Shown: positions 37,311-46,925 of the stretch, piece after piece
Layout: every line of letters starts with the position of its first letter
Position numbering within the stretch: position 1 is the stretch's first letter
Assembly (NCBI GenBank): GCA_020630955.1
Contig: JAHDIE010000006.1
Span: 74,190-138,189, forward strand
DNA length: 64,000 nucleotides
Reading direction: 5' to 3'
Source of the DNA: Saprospiraceae bacterium
Lineage (GTDB): Bacteria; Bacteroidota; Bacteroidia; Chitinophagales; Saprospiraceae
The notes under the pieces: model-generated
Told to the model about the DNA's origin: nothing
What the model saw: only the letters and a program-made list of their open reading frames with translations
Databases searched by the model: none
Program-made: the position numbers and the translations under genes

Positions 37311-38089
37311 TAGAATAAATTTGATAGAAGGTAAAAAATATTGAAGTAATACATAATGACAAAAATCACAATAATAAGTAGTATTCTATATGCCCAAATG
37401 TTCGCATTCTTGTACCTTGATGCAAATCTTGCTGATATCCATGCACCAAGCATCTGTCCTAAGGTTATTGCAATACCCGCTTTGATGTCTACTAAGCCAT
37501 TCCACCAAAAAATAGTCAAAGCGATTATAGAATATGCCAATACTATAAAAGATTTTAATGCATTTCCTTCAACTAAATTATACCTACCTAATAATGCAAT
37601 GGCAACAATAAAAAATACACCCATCCCCATCTGAATAAAACCTCCATAAATTCCAATTAAAAAAAAGACTGGGATTAAAATGAAAAGTGGCAACTCGAAT
37701 TCATCGGTATATTCTTTAAGCAATCTTTTAGGATTCAATAAAAGGATAAGAAAAAGCACCACAATCAAAAACTTGAAAATAAGTTTGAACTGCTCATTAC
37801 TCACTACCAATGCAAGATAGATTCCAATAAATGCTCCTATAGAAGTAAATATCAAATACCATCTTCCTCGAAAGACATCCAATTTATCATTCCTAATAAA
37901 AGTAGCTGTTGCGGTAATTCCTGCAAAAACCGTATTCAGACGGTTGGTACCATTAGCCACATTTGCCGGAAGGCCCATCAATTCCATAAGTATTGATAAT
38001 GTAATAATAGATCCAAAACCAGCAAGTGTATTCATAACACCTGCAACCATACCGCCAATAAAACCGATGATTGGAATCCACCATTCCAT
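37310..38089 (-). CDS. TauE/SafE family membrane permease
   Basis: The 259-residue protein has seven or eight hydrophobic helices. The family's first signature is visible: GFIGGMVAGVMNTLAGFGSIIT and NVANGTNRLN. The repeat appears in the second half as GIYGGFIQMGMGVFF. Members move sulfite, sulfoacetate or other organic anions. I chose ATG 38089, one base after the epimerase stop, over an in-frame codon at 38125 that overlaps that gene. Confidence 0.87.
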   Translation of the reverse strand: MEWWIPIIGFIGGMVAGVMNTLAGFGSIITLSILMELMGLPANVANGTNRLNTVFAGITATATFIRNDKLDVFRGRWYLIFTSIGAFIGIYLALVVSNEQFKLIFKFLIVVLFLILLLNPKRLLKEYTDEFELPLFILIPVFFLIGIYGGFIQMGMGVFFIVAIALLGRYNLVEGNALKSFIVLAYSIIALTIFWWNGLVDIKAGIAITLGQMLGAWISARFASRYKNANIWAYRILLIIVIFVIMYYFNIFYLLSNLF

Positions 38090-38090
38090 G

Positions 38091-38501
38091 TTAAATGTTA
38101 TCAGCTCTTTCTTGACATAACTCAATCAAAACACCATTGGCAGACTTGGGATGAATAAAGCAAATTATTTTATTGTCAGCACCAATTTTTGGTTTATCAT
38201 TTAAGATGCGAAATCCGTCTTTGCGCATCCGCTCCATTTCTGAATAAATATCCACAACAGAGAAAGCAATGTGATGTATACCTTCACCTTTTTTCTCGAT
38301 AAATTTTGCGATCGGACTATTCTCATTTGTTGCTTGTAATAATTCTATCTTATTGGGGCCATTTCTAAGAAAGGAAGTAATTACACCTTCTGACTCTACA
38401 GACTCCCTCTTGTAAGGCTTGGATCCGAAGAGCACTCCATAAGTCTCCTCTGCCCTATCAAGATCCTTTACTGCAATTCCAATATGTTCAATCTTTTGCA
38501 T
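38091..38501 (-). CDS. mce: Methylmalonyl-CoA epimerase
   Basis: The 136-residue vicinal-oxygen-chelate protein interconverts the two stereoisomers of methylmalonyl-CoA in the propionate-succinate pathway. Metal ligands fit: the histidine in IEHIGIAVKDL, the histidine pair in GEGIHHIAFSV and the glutamate in NGVLIELCQE. ATG 38501 is preferred over a TTG two codons upstream. Confidence 0.93.
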   Translation of the reverse strand: MQKIEHIGIAVKDLDRAEETYGVLFGSKPYKRESVESEGVITSFLRNGPNKIELLQATNENSPIAKFIEKKGEGIHHIAFSVVDIYSEMERMRKDGFRILNDKPKIGADNKIICFIHPKSANGVLIELCQERADNI

Positions 38502-38594
38502 ACACAAAGATAAAAATCAAATCATCCTTAACAATTAGATTTAAACTTATCATAAGGTTTAGAACATTCAATACAAAAGGAATAACTTTGAGCC

Positions 38595-40007
38595 ATGAAC
38601 AAAAAAGTCATTCTTATAATCATTGGGATTATGAGTACTGCTCTCATAGGACTTGCCATTATCCAATTCGCTTGGATTAGGTGGCAAGTAGATCTAAATG
38701 AAAAAGCCTTTGAAGACAAAGTAACAATGGTCCTCAACCAGGTAAAACAAAGAGTACAAGATGACTTTAAAAAGAAAGAAGAATCCACAGAGCAATTCAC
38801 TTTTAAATCTACTAAAAGAAAACCAATCGTCGATAGAATTCTAAATCCAGAAAAAGAAGATTTTAGAACCAGACAACTCAGAAAAGAATTTTCAAGCACT
38901 TCCTTCTTTTTGGATCCACAGAACAAATTGGAAAATATTGATAAGGACAAATTAGACATTTACATAAAAGACGAACTTGCCAATCAAGATATTGATATCT
39001 TGTCAGATTACGGAGTATATTCAAATGAGAGTGAATCATTTCTTATTGTAAATGGTAATTTTTATGTTGGAGAAATTGGCGGAAGTAGCAATATTGAAAG
39101 TCCTGAACATAGAAGCCTTAATAATTCAAATTATTCAATACCACTATTTAATACCGATACAAAAAGTCCTGGTTCATTAAAGTTATTTTTTAAAAATAAA
39201 ACGGGTTATCTATGGTCTAAGGTTTGGCTTTCTTTACTTTCTTCCATACTCTTTACGAGCTTAATCTTGTTTTGTTTTTCCTACGTTGTTTGGGTTATTT
39301 TCAAACAAAAGAAAGTCTCCGAAATGAAAACCGACTTCATAAATAACATGACCCACGAGTTCAAAACTCCTATTGCAACTATATCCCTTGCCACAGATTC
39401 TATTACCTCTGACAAAATTATTCATAGCGAGGATAAAATTCGAAGGTTTGCTGGAATAATAAAACAAGAAAATAAAAGAATGCTAAATCAAGTTGAAAAG
39501 GTTTTGCAAATGGCTAAAATTGATAAACAAGATTTTAAGCTTAGAGTTAGCCAATTAGATCTCCATGCTTTAATTGATCAAGCTGTTCAAAATATGAGTC
39601 TTAAAGTCAATCAAAGAGAAGGAAAACTTACAAAAAATTTAGAGGCAGAACATTTTATTATTGAAGGAGACCAAAATCATATTTCAAATATACTTCATAA
39701 TCTTCTAGACAATGCTGAAAAGTATTCACCTGAAAAGCCTGAGATCAACATATCTACAAAAAATGTCAAAGACGGAGTCCAAATCACCGTAAGCGATAAA
39801 GGAATTGGGATGTCAAAAGATTCCTTAAAGAACATATTTGACAAATTTTATCGTGTACATACTGGGAATCGACATGATGTAAAGGGCTTTGGATTAGGCC
39901 TTAGCTATGTAAAAGCTTTGGTCTCAGCTCATAAAGGAAGCATCAATGTGAACAGTGAACTTGGCAAAGGAAGCAGCTTTAAGTTAATTTTACCGTTTAG
40001 ACATTAG
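38595..40007 (+). CDS. Membrane sensor histidine kinase
   Basis: This 470-residue kinase has a first membrane helix at about 5-27, a periplasmic domain of about 175 residues of no recognised family, and a second helix at about 206-232. The HisKA domain has H254 in NNMTHEFKTPIATISL. The ATPase domain has NLLDNAEKYS, DKGIGMS and GFGLGLSYVKAL. The response regulator gene follows after 139 bp, and the spacer holds a tandem repeat. The signal sensed is unknown. Confidence 0.93.
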   Translation: MNKKVILIIIGIMSTALIGLAIIQFAWIRWQVDLNEKAFEDKVTMVLNQVKQRVQDDFKKKEESTEQFTFKSTKRKPIVDRILNPEKEDFRTRQLRKEFSSTSFFLDPQNKLENIDKDKLDIYIKDELANQDIDILSDYGVYSNESESFLIVNGNFYVGEIGGSSNIESPEHRSLNNSNYSIPLFNTDTKSPGSLKLFFKNKTGYLWSKVWLSLLSSILFTSLILFCFSYVVWVIFKQKKVSEMKTDFINNMTHEFKTPIATISLATDSITSDKIIHSEDKIRRFAGIIKQENKRMLNQVEKVLQMAKIDKQDFKLRVSQLDLHALIDQAVQNMSLKVNQREGKLTKNLEAEHFIIEGDQNHISNILHNLLDNAEKYSPEKPEINISTKNVKDGVQITVSDKGIGMSKDSLKNIFDKFYRVHTGNRHDVKGFGLGLSYVKALVSAHKGSINVNSELGKGSSFKLILPFRH

Positions 40008-40045
40008 TTAAGAATTTCTTTAAGAAAAAAGTGACTTTGCTTGCT

Positions 40046-40078
40046 TTTTACATCTAAAAAGAGAACTTTTACATCTAA
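40046..40078 (+). repeat. 12-bp direct repeat with 21-bp period before the response regulator gene
   Basis: TTTTACATCTAA occurs at 40046-40057 and again at 40067-40078, so equivalent bases are 21 bp apart, two turns of the helix. It lies 69-101 bp upstream of the response regulator start. OmpR-family regulators bind tandem direct sites of this kind, so an autoregulatory site is a reasonable inference. Confidence 0.55.
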
Positions 40079-40146
40079 TTCTGACATTTTCCTAGTCTTC
40101 CGAAACTAAGTTTCTTAATAAAAGCATTAAATCATAAAAGCAGATT

Positions 40147-40869
40147 ATGTCAAATCATAAGATTTTATTAGTAGAAGATGATATGAATTTTGGTGACGTC
40201 CTAAAATCATATCTTGAAATGTATGACTATCAAGTCACACTCGCAGTGGATGGTGAAATGGGGTACCAGAAATTTGAACAAGACACCTACGACCTGTGTA
40301 TTTTCGATGTAATGATGCCTAAAAAAGATGGTTTTACACTAGGAAAAGAAGTTAGAGAGAAAAACAAAGACGTTCCAATCATTTTTCTGACCGCTAAAAC
40401 ACTAAAAGAAGATGTGTTGGAAGGGTTCAAAATTGGAGCAGATGATTACATAACAAAGCCCTTCAATTCTGAAGAATTATTATATAGAGTGCAGGCCATA
40501 TTAAAAAGAACCAGCAAAGGTCTAGGTCCTGATGAAGATATTAAAGAATTTATTGTAGGTAAATACCACTTCAATTATCCCTTAAGAATTCTAAGCTTTA
40601 AGGGAGAAAATGGAGTTGAAAAGGACAAGCTATCTCCTAAAGAAGCCCACCTTCTTAGAATGTTTTGTCTTTATAAAAATGATGTTCTTTCAAGATCATT
40701 GGCGCTTACAAAAATTTGGGGCGAAGACAATTATTTTACTGCAAGGAGTATGGATGTTTTTGTAACCAAACTTAGAAAATATCTTAAAAAAGATCCAAAT
40801 CTTGAAATCGTCAATATTCATGGAAATGGATTTAGGCTAATTGATAGAACCGATGGGAATGTAGATTAA
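40147..40869 (+). CDS. OmpR/PhoB-type response regulator
   Basis: The 240-residue protein has a receiver domain with the phosphoacceptor D54 in CIFDVMMPKKDGFTLG, the conserved threonine and lysine in IIFLTAKTLKEDV and DYITKPFN, and a C-terminal winged helix. The recognition region is SRSLALTKIWGEDNYFTARSMDVFVTKLRKYL. It is the partner of the upstream kinase by position. Confidence 0.94.
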   Translation: MSNHKILLVEDDMNFGDVLKSYLEMYDYQVTLAVDGEMGYQKFEQDTYDLCIFDVMMPKKDGFTLGKEVREKNKDVPIIFLTAKTLKEDVLEGFKIGADDYITKPFNSEELLYRVQAILKRTSKGLGPDEDIKEFIVGKYHFNYPLRILSFKGENGVEKDKLSPKEAHLLRMFCLYKNDVLSRSLALTKIWGEDNYFTARSMDVFVTKLRKYLKKDPNLEIVNIHGNGFRLIDRTDGNVD

Positions 40870-40910
40870 TAATTTATTTACTTTTGAAAAGAAAGTTTCA
40901 AAATAAAACA

Positions 40911-40950
40911 AAAAGGGAACATTTCTAATTTCAGAAATGTTCCCTTTTTT
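40911..40950. terminator. Bidirectional terminator between the response regulator and uvrA
   Basis: A perfect 16-bp stem, AAAAGGGAACATTTCT (40911-40926) with AGAAATGTTCCCTTTT (40933-40948), has a six-base loop. T-rich tracts on both strands mean it can end both convergent transcripts. Confidence 0.93.
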
Positions 40951-40967
40951 ATTAAATGGACCCTTAA

Positions 40968-43814
40968 TTACTTTTTACTTAATTCCATTTCCAACTTCAA
41001 ATATTTAGCAGTATGGTTATTTTTCATTTTTTTAATCATGTCTTCAGGTGATCCTTCGAAGACAATATTACCACCATTGACCCCACCCTCAGGACCCACA
41101 TCAATAATATGATCCGCTACTTTAACAACATCAAGATTGTGTTCAATAACTACTATGGTGTTTCCTTTGTCGACCAATTTATTGAGTACTTTGATTAAGT
41201 GATTGATGTCGTCAAAATGTAACCCAGTAGTTGGTTCATCCAAAATATATAGCGTATTTCCTGTATCCTTTTTTGATAATTCCTCTGCAAGTTTTACCCT
41301 TTGAGCTTCTCCTCCAGACAATGTTGTTGCTTGTTGCCCTAAAGTAATATAACCTAATCCAACATCATCTAAGGTTTTTAGTTTTCGATATATCTTGGGA
41401 ATAGATTGAAAAAACAACGTTGCTTCTTTTACGGTCATATTCAAAACATCAGAAATTGATTTTCCTTTAAATATAATCTCTAATGTTTCTCGATTATAAC
41501 GCTTACCTAAGCATGTTTCGCATTCAACCAATACGTCTGGAAGAAAATTCATTTCAATGGTACGCATTCCTCCACCTTGACAAGTTTCACATCTTCCTCC
41601 TTTTACATTAAAGGAAAAACGGCCAATTTTATAACCACGAATTTTTGATTCTGGCATATCACCATAAATCTTTCTTATATCTGTAAATACCTTGGTATAA
41701 GTTGCAGGATTGGATCTAGGTGTTCTACCTATTGGGCTCTGGTCGATTTCTATTACCTTATCAATATGCTCTAAACCTTTTATTGATTTATATGGTAAAG
41801 GATTTTTCGAACTTTTGTAATAATGCCTCCTCAGTATGGTATATAATGTCTCATTAATTAATGTAGATTTTCCCGAACCTGACACACCAGTTACGCATAT
41901 AAATTTTCCCAGAGGAAGTGTAAGTGTGACGTTTTGAAGATTATTTCCAGATGCACCTTTTAAAACAATCTTTTTACCATTTCCTGAACGACGCACCTTT
42001 GGCATGTCGATCAACTTTTTATTGCTTAGATAATCAGCAGTAGTACTCTTGGATTTAAGAAAATAACTTGGTGTTCCCTCTGCTACTATTTCACCACCAA
42101 ATTTTCCCGCTCCGGGACCAAGATCAATAATATAGTCTGCCGCCAACATTATATCTTTATCATGCTCCACAACAAGAACTGTATTTCCAATCTCAGTTAA
42201 TCCTTTTAATGCCGAAATCAACCTATGATTATCTCGCTGATGCAAACCAATACTTGGCTCATCCAAGATATAAGTTATTCCTGTTAATTGCGACCCAATC
42301 TGAGTTGCCAATCTGGTTCTTTGAGATTCTCCTCCTGACAAAGTTCTAGTTGGACGATTAAGAGATAGATACTGCAATCCAACTTCCTTTAAAAATTTTA
42401 AACGATCATTGATTTCTTTAAGAACTTCTTTAGCAATTAAATTTTGTTGCTTGGTCATCTTCTTACTAAGTCCTGACATCCATTCAGATAAAGAATCAAT
42501 ATCCATATGAACCAGTTCCCCAATATGCTTTTCTCCCAGCTTAAAGAAGAGAGAATCTTTTTTGAGGCGATATCCATCGCATGAAGGACAATCAACAATC
42601 TTCATAAAAGAAGCAGACCAATTTCTAATTTTTTCGCTTGTAGTGGAATCATACCACTTCTCCAACATGTTGACAATTCCATCTTCAGCAAGATTATATT
42701 GAAATTCATAGGAATTACCCCAAGGGTCAATACCAAGCGAAGGATCGCCTCCATAAAGAATAATATCCATTGCCTTTTTAGGAATATCTTTTACAGGAGT
42801 AGAAAAAGTAAATTTAAATTTCTTCGCAATTTTTCTTAATTGCTTAAATGTATTGTTATCTCTAACTTCTCCAAATGCAAGTACTCCTTCTTGATTGATC
42901 GATTTCTTGTCATCCGGGATTAATTTTTCTAAGTCCACCTTAAATGTTTCACCTAGTCCTTTACATTCTGGGCAACTTCCATAAGGAGAATTAAAAGAAA
43001 AAGTATTTGGTGATGGTTCTTCATATGAAATCCCAGAATCTTCGCAAACCAACTGTTTGGACATTGGTTTAATCTCATCGGTATCGACATTAAGTAACAT
43101 CATAGAATCACGTCCCATATCCAAGGCCATTCTAATTGATGAAGTGACGCGATCCAATTTATCTTTTGTAATTTTAATTCTATCGACAACCACTTCAATA
43201 TCGTGTGTAACGAAACGATCTACCTTCATCCCAGGTTTAAGATCCTGAATCTCGCCATCTATTCGCACTTTCGTAAATCCCTTTTTTCTAGTTTGATCAA
43301 AGAGTTCTCTATAATGCCCTTTTCTACCTCTAATTACCGGTGAAAGAATTACAATCTTCTTGTTTTTATATTCCTTCATCACGAAATCGATAATCTGAGG
43401 CTCACTGTATTTAACCATGCGCTTGCCTGTCACATAACTATAAGCCTCACCAACTCTTGCATACAATAGTCTTAAAAAATCATAGACCTCTGTAGTCGTT
43501 CCTACAGTTGATCGTGGATTCCATGCTGTAGTCTTTTGCTCAATAGAAATCACGGGACTCAAACCTTCTATTTTCTCGACGTCTGGACGATCCATTGATC
43601 CCAAAAATTGTCTTGCGTAGGATGAAAAGGTCTCCATATATCTCCTTTGACCTTCTGCATAGATGGTATTAAAGGCCAAGGAAGATTTGCCACTTCCACT
43701 GAGTCCTGTGATGACTACCATCTTATTCTTAGGGATATTTACACTGATGTCTTTGAGATTATTCTCTCTAGCGCCAACTACTTCTATTGCATCTGTTTCT
43801 AACTTCTTTGCCAT
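40968..43814 (-). CDS. uvrA: Excinuclease ABC subunit A (canonical copy)
   Basis: UvrA scans DNA for bulky lesions and loads UvrB. The 948-residue protein has two ABC ATPase halves (TGLSGSGKSSLAF and TGVSGSGKSTLIN; signatures LSGGESQRTRLA and LSGGEAQRVKLA). The C-terminal zinc module is intact (CETCQGGGM and CETCLGKRY), and IDQSPIGRTPRSNPATY matches the classical UvrA. The first zinc module is degenerate: CxxC is reduced to CEDS, while CPECKG remains. It starts one base after the stop of the second uvrA. Confidence 0.95.
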   Translation of the reverse strand: MAKKLETDAIEVVGARENNLKDISVNIPKNKMVVITGLSGSGKSSLAFNTIYAEGQRRYMETFSSYARQFLGSMDRPDVEKIEGLSPVISIEQKTTAWNPRSTVGTTTEVYDFLRLLYARVGEAYSYVTGKRMVKYSEPQIIDFVMKEYKNKKIVILSPVIRGRKGHYRELFDQTRKKGFTKVRIDGEIQDLKPGMKVDRFVTHDIEVVVDRIKITKDKLDRVTSSIRMALDMGRDSMMLLNVDTDEIKPMSKQLVCEDSGISYEEPSPNTFSFNSPYGSCPECKGLGETFKVDLEKLIPDDKKSINQEGVLAFGEVRDNNTFKQLRKIAKKFKFTFSTPVKDIPKKAMDIILYGGDPSLGIDPWGNSYEFQYNLAEDGIVNMLEKWYDSTTSEKIRNWSASFMKIVDCPSCDGYRLKKDSLFFKLGEKHIGELVHMDIDSLSEWMSGLSKKMTKQQNLIAKEVLKEINDRLKFLKEVGLQYLSLNRPTRTLSGGESQRTRLATQIGSQLTGITYILDEPSIGLHQRDNHRLISALKGLTEIGNTVLVVEHDKDIMLAADYIIDLGPGAGKFGGEIVAEGTPSYFLKSKSTTADYLSNKKLIDMPKVRRSGNGKKIVLKGASGNNLQNVTLTLPLGKFICVTGVSGSGKSTLINETLYTILRRHYYKSSKNPLPYKSIKGLEHIDKVIEIDQSPIGRTPRSNPATYTKVFTDIRKIYGDMPESKIRGYKIGRFSFNVKGGRCETCQGGGMRTIEMNFLPDVLVECETCLGKRYNRETLEIIFKGKSISDVLNMTVKEATLFFQSIPKIYRKLKTLDDVGLGYITLGQQATTLSGGEAQRVKLAEELSKKDTGNTLYILDEPTTGLHFDDINHLIKVLNKLVDKGNTIVVIEHNLDVVKVADHIIDVGPEGGVNGGNIVFEGSPEDMIKKMKNNHTAKYLKLEMELSKK

Positions 43815-43815
43815 C

Positions 43816-46647
43816 TTACTTCAATTTTTCTTTTAAAAATTCTCCTGTAAACGACTTCTTACATTTGGCTAGACCTTCAGGGTCTCCTTGATATACCAAA
43901 TTACCACCACGTTTTCCGCCTTCAGGACCAAGATCAATTACCCAGTCAGCAGATTTAATGATTTCGACATTGTGTTCAATAACAACAACTGTATGTCCAT
44001 TTTCAACTAGACTTTGAAGTGCTGTCAATAATTTTTTAATATCATCAAAATGAAGCCCAGTTGTTGGTTCGTCAAAGACAAAAAAGATACTATCACTACC
44101 AGCTTGTTTTCCCAGATAAGAAGCCAACTTAACTCGCTGTGCTTCTCCACCAGATAATGAATTTGAAGATTGCCCCATGGTAACATATCCCAAACCAACA
44201 TCATAAAGTGGTTTTATCTTATTATATATTTCTTTCTTTCCTTCGAAGAAATTCATTGCATCTTCAATGGTCATATCAAGAACATCCATGATGCTCTTAT
44301 CTTTATACTTAACTTCAAGAATATCTCTTTTAAATCTCTTACCGTTACAATCTTCACAAATCAATTTCACATCTGCAAGGAATTGCATTTCTACGGTAAT
44401 CTCCCCTTCTCCCTGACATTTTTCACATCTACCTGCATCGACATTAAATGAAAAATGCTTTGGCTCGAATCCTTTAATTTTTGACAATTGTTGACTTGCA
44501 TATAATTTCCTAATAGCATCATATGCCTTAACATAAGTAACAGGATTTGATCTTGATGATTTTCCAATTGGATTTTGAGAAATCATTTCTACTGACTTAA
44601 CCAATTTGAATGGACCAGTGATTTCCTTAACCCTTCCTAGCTTTTGGGTATAAGGTTCATCCAATTCCTTTTTTAAGCCTGGAACCAAGATATGATTGAC
44701 TAAGGTTGTTTTACCTGAACCACTAACTCCACTGATGGTTGTAAAGGCATTAAGCGGTATTTTTACATCAACATTTTTTAGATTGTGCTGACTAGCTCCT
44801 TTGATTTCTATAAAGTTTGTCACTTTCCTTCGGTACTCCGGCAGTTCGATTTCTAAGTCCCCCCTTAAGTATTGGGCAGTCAAACTTTTATTGGATTTCG
44901 CAATAAATTTCTTGTAAGAACCATTGTACACAATTTCTCCACCATGTGTGCCCGCAAGTGGTCCTACCTCTAGAATATGGTCAGCATTTTTAATTACATC
45001 TTCTTCATGCTCAATAACAATTACAGTATTTTTCAAATTCCTAAGATTAAACAAGACCTGAACCAATTTCTCTGTATCCTTAGGATGGAGCCCAATACTT
45101 GGTTCATCGAGTATATATAAAGAGTTAGTTAAGTTACTCCCGATGGTTCGTGTTAGATTAATTCTTTGAGTTTCTCCTCCTGATAAGGTTGAAGATATCC
45201 TGTTGATATCAAGATAACCTAATCCAACTTTTAGCATCGTATCTAATCTATTATTAATCTCCAAAAGAATTCTATCTGCTATAGTTTGATCATGTTTAGA
45301 TAACTTTAATTTTTGAAAGAAGACTTGTAATTCTTCAATTGGGAGATCCACCAAATCACCGATATGTTTTTTCCCTACTTCAACAAAATAAGCTTCCTTT
45401 CTTAATCTTGCCCCTTTGCAAGTTGGGCAAGATGTTCGACCTCTATATCGAGCAATCATTATTCGGTTTTGGATTTTGTACATTTTAGATCTTAATGCAT
45501 CAAAATATCCTTCTATACCTGCAAATGTCTCTGTACCATTCCAAAGAAAGTCTAGTTGTTCTTCATTTAATTCTTCATATGGTTTGTGAATTGGAAAATC
45601 ATATTGATCAGCTTGGGAAATTAATAAATTTAACCAGGGTGCACCACCATCTGTTCGCCAAGGAGCAATAGCTCCATCATATACTGACTTTGATTGATTT
45701 GGTACTACCTTAGCAGGATCTATACCTAATATTTTACCATAACCTTCACATTGAGGACAAGCTCCATATGGATTATTATAATTAAACAACTGGTGCGTTG
45801 GCTCCAAAAACTCTATTCCGTCTAACTCGAATCGATTATTGAAAAATGTCAATTTAGATTTTTCATCTTGTATGACAGCTTCTCCATAACTTGCGTCAAA
45901 TGCCGTTTGTATAGAATCAGCTATTCGTTTCCAGTTTTCTTCATCATTATTGATAATAAATCTATCAATAATGATAAAAATTCCATCCAAGGAAAGACTT
46001 TGTAATTTTTTATTGAGCCGTTTATCTTTAGAAGCGAGAATATCTTCTATGTAGGAAGTCTCTCCATTTTCGATTATTCGAGTATATCCTTTCTGCAAAA
46101 GAAGATCCAATTCTGTTTTGAATGTTCTATCATCATATTTTACCGGTAAAGGTATCAACAGCACAATTTTACTATCTACTTTCTTTTTTTGCAGAAAATT
46201 GATGACGTCGGTAACAGAATGTCTTTTAACTTCTTTTCCAGAAATGGGTGAGATGGTTCTACCAATCCTAGAAAACAACAACCTCAAATAATCATAAATT
46301 TCAGTTAGAGATCCTACGGTTGATCTAGCATTGCTTGTGGATACTTTTTGTTCGATGGCAATAGCAGGACTGATACCTTTGATGAAATCAACATCAGGCT
46401 TTTTCATCCTTGACAAAAATTGACGAGCATAGGAAGAAAGACTTTCAACATATCTACGTTGCCCTTCAGCATAAAGCGTGTCCATGATTAAAGAAGATTT
46501 TCCTGATCCAGACAAACCTATAACCACAATTAATTCTTCTTTTGGAAGGACTAATTCAACATTTTTGAGATTATTTGATCTTGCTCCCTTGATATGAATA
46601 AATTTCTTAGGGGAGAATTCCGTATTTACTGCTTTTTTCGCTTTCAA
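43816..46647 (-). CDS. UvrA paralogue
   Basis: This second UvrA-like protein has 943 residues and sits in tandem with the canonical copy. It keeps both ATPases (IGLSGSGKSSLIM, SGVSGSGKTTLVN, LSGGETQRINL, LSGGEAQRVKLA) and the C-terminal zinc module (CEKCQGEGE, CEDCNGKRF). The linker reads ISQNPIGKSSRSNPVTY instead of the classical form, and the first cysteine pair of zinc module 1 is absent. Length suggests that the UvrB-interacting insert is kept, unlike short class II UvrA2 proteins. It may act in a specialised repair or resistance role; this is not established. Confidence 0.9.
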   Translation of the reverse strand: MKAKKAVNTEFSPKKFIHIKGARSNNLKNVELVLPKEELIVVIGLSGSGKSSLIMDTLYAEGQRRYVESLSSYARQFLSRMKKPDVDFIKGISPAIAIEQKVSTSNARSTVGSLTEIYDYLRLLFSRIGRTISPISGKEVKRHSVTDVINFLQKKKVDSKIVLLIPLPVKYDDRTFKTELDLLLQKGYTRIIENGETSYIEDILASKDKRLNKKLQSLSLDGIFIIIDRFIINNDEENWKRIADSIQTAFDASYGEAVIQDEKSKLTFFNNRFELDGIEFLEPTHQLFNYNNPYGACPQCEGYGKILGIDPAKVVPNQSKSVYDGAIAPWRTDGGAPWLNLLISQADQYDFPIHKPYEELNEEQLDFLWNGTETFAGIEGYFDALRSKMYKIQNRIMIARYRGRTSCPTCKGARLRKEAYFVEVGKKHIGDLVDLPIEELQVFFQKLKLSKHDQTIADRILLEINNRLDTMLKVGLGYLDINRISSTLSGGETQRINLTRTIGSNLTNSLYILDEPSIGLHPKDTEKLVQVLFNLRNLKNTVIVIEHEEDVIKNADHILEVGPLAGTHGGEIVYNGSYKKFIAKSNKSLTAQYLRGDLEIELPEYRRKVTNFIEIKGASQHNLKNVDVKIPLNAFTTISGVSGSGKTTLVNHILVPGLKKELDEPYTQKLGRVKEITGPFKLVKSVEMISQNPIGKSSRSNPVTYVKAYDAIRKLYASQQLSKIKGFEPKHFSFNVDAGRCEKCQGEGEITVEMQFLADVKLICEDCNGKRFKRDILEVKYKDKSIMDVLDMTIEDAMNFFEGKKEIYNKIKPLYDVGLGYVTMGQSSNSLSGGEAQRVKLASYLGKQAGSDSIFFVFDEPTTGLHFDDIKKLLTALQSLVENGHTVVVIEHNVEIIKSADWVIDLGPEGGKRGGNLVYQGDPEGLAKCKKSFTGEFLKEKLK

Positions 46648-46780
46648 CTAACTATTAACGACTGGTCTAGAATAAAGTTTAATGAGCCAAAATACTTCTT
46701 TTATATTATATTTTATTACAATTTGTTCTAATCGAGGCAATAATTAATTGCTTTTAAAGGTTTCTATTTGCGTTAAGAAT

Positions 46781-46801
46781 GTGTTAATAATTTTTTAACA
46801 C
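46781..46801. repeat. Inverted repeat GTGTTAA-N7-TTAACAC
   Basis: A 7-bp inverted repeat with a 7-base A/T spacer lies in the 278-bp gap between the divergent uvrA paralogue and the sigma factor gene. It has no adjacent T-run typical of a strong terminator, so an operator is possible. No regulator is assigned. Confidence 0.35.
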
Positions 46802-46925
46802 TTGAATACGATTACAAAATTCTTCATCTTTACATTTCATAATTTATTATTCTTCACAAAATTTTATTGCCTATAAAGCACTTTACACTTTTAATTAAAT
46901 AACGGTTTAGAAAACTATTACTACA

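Noticed and set aside
46648..46925. tRNA or small RNA gene in the uvrA paralogue-sigma spacer
   Set aside because: No cloverleaf or conserved RNA pattern could be folded; the sequence is plain A/T-rich apart from one inverted repeat.
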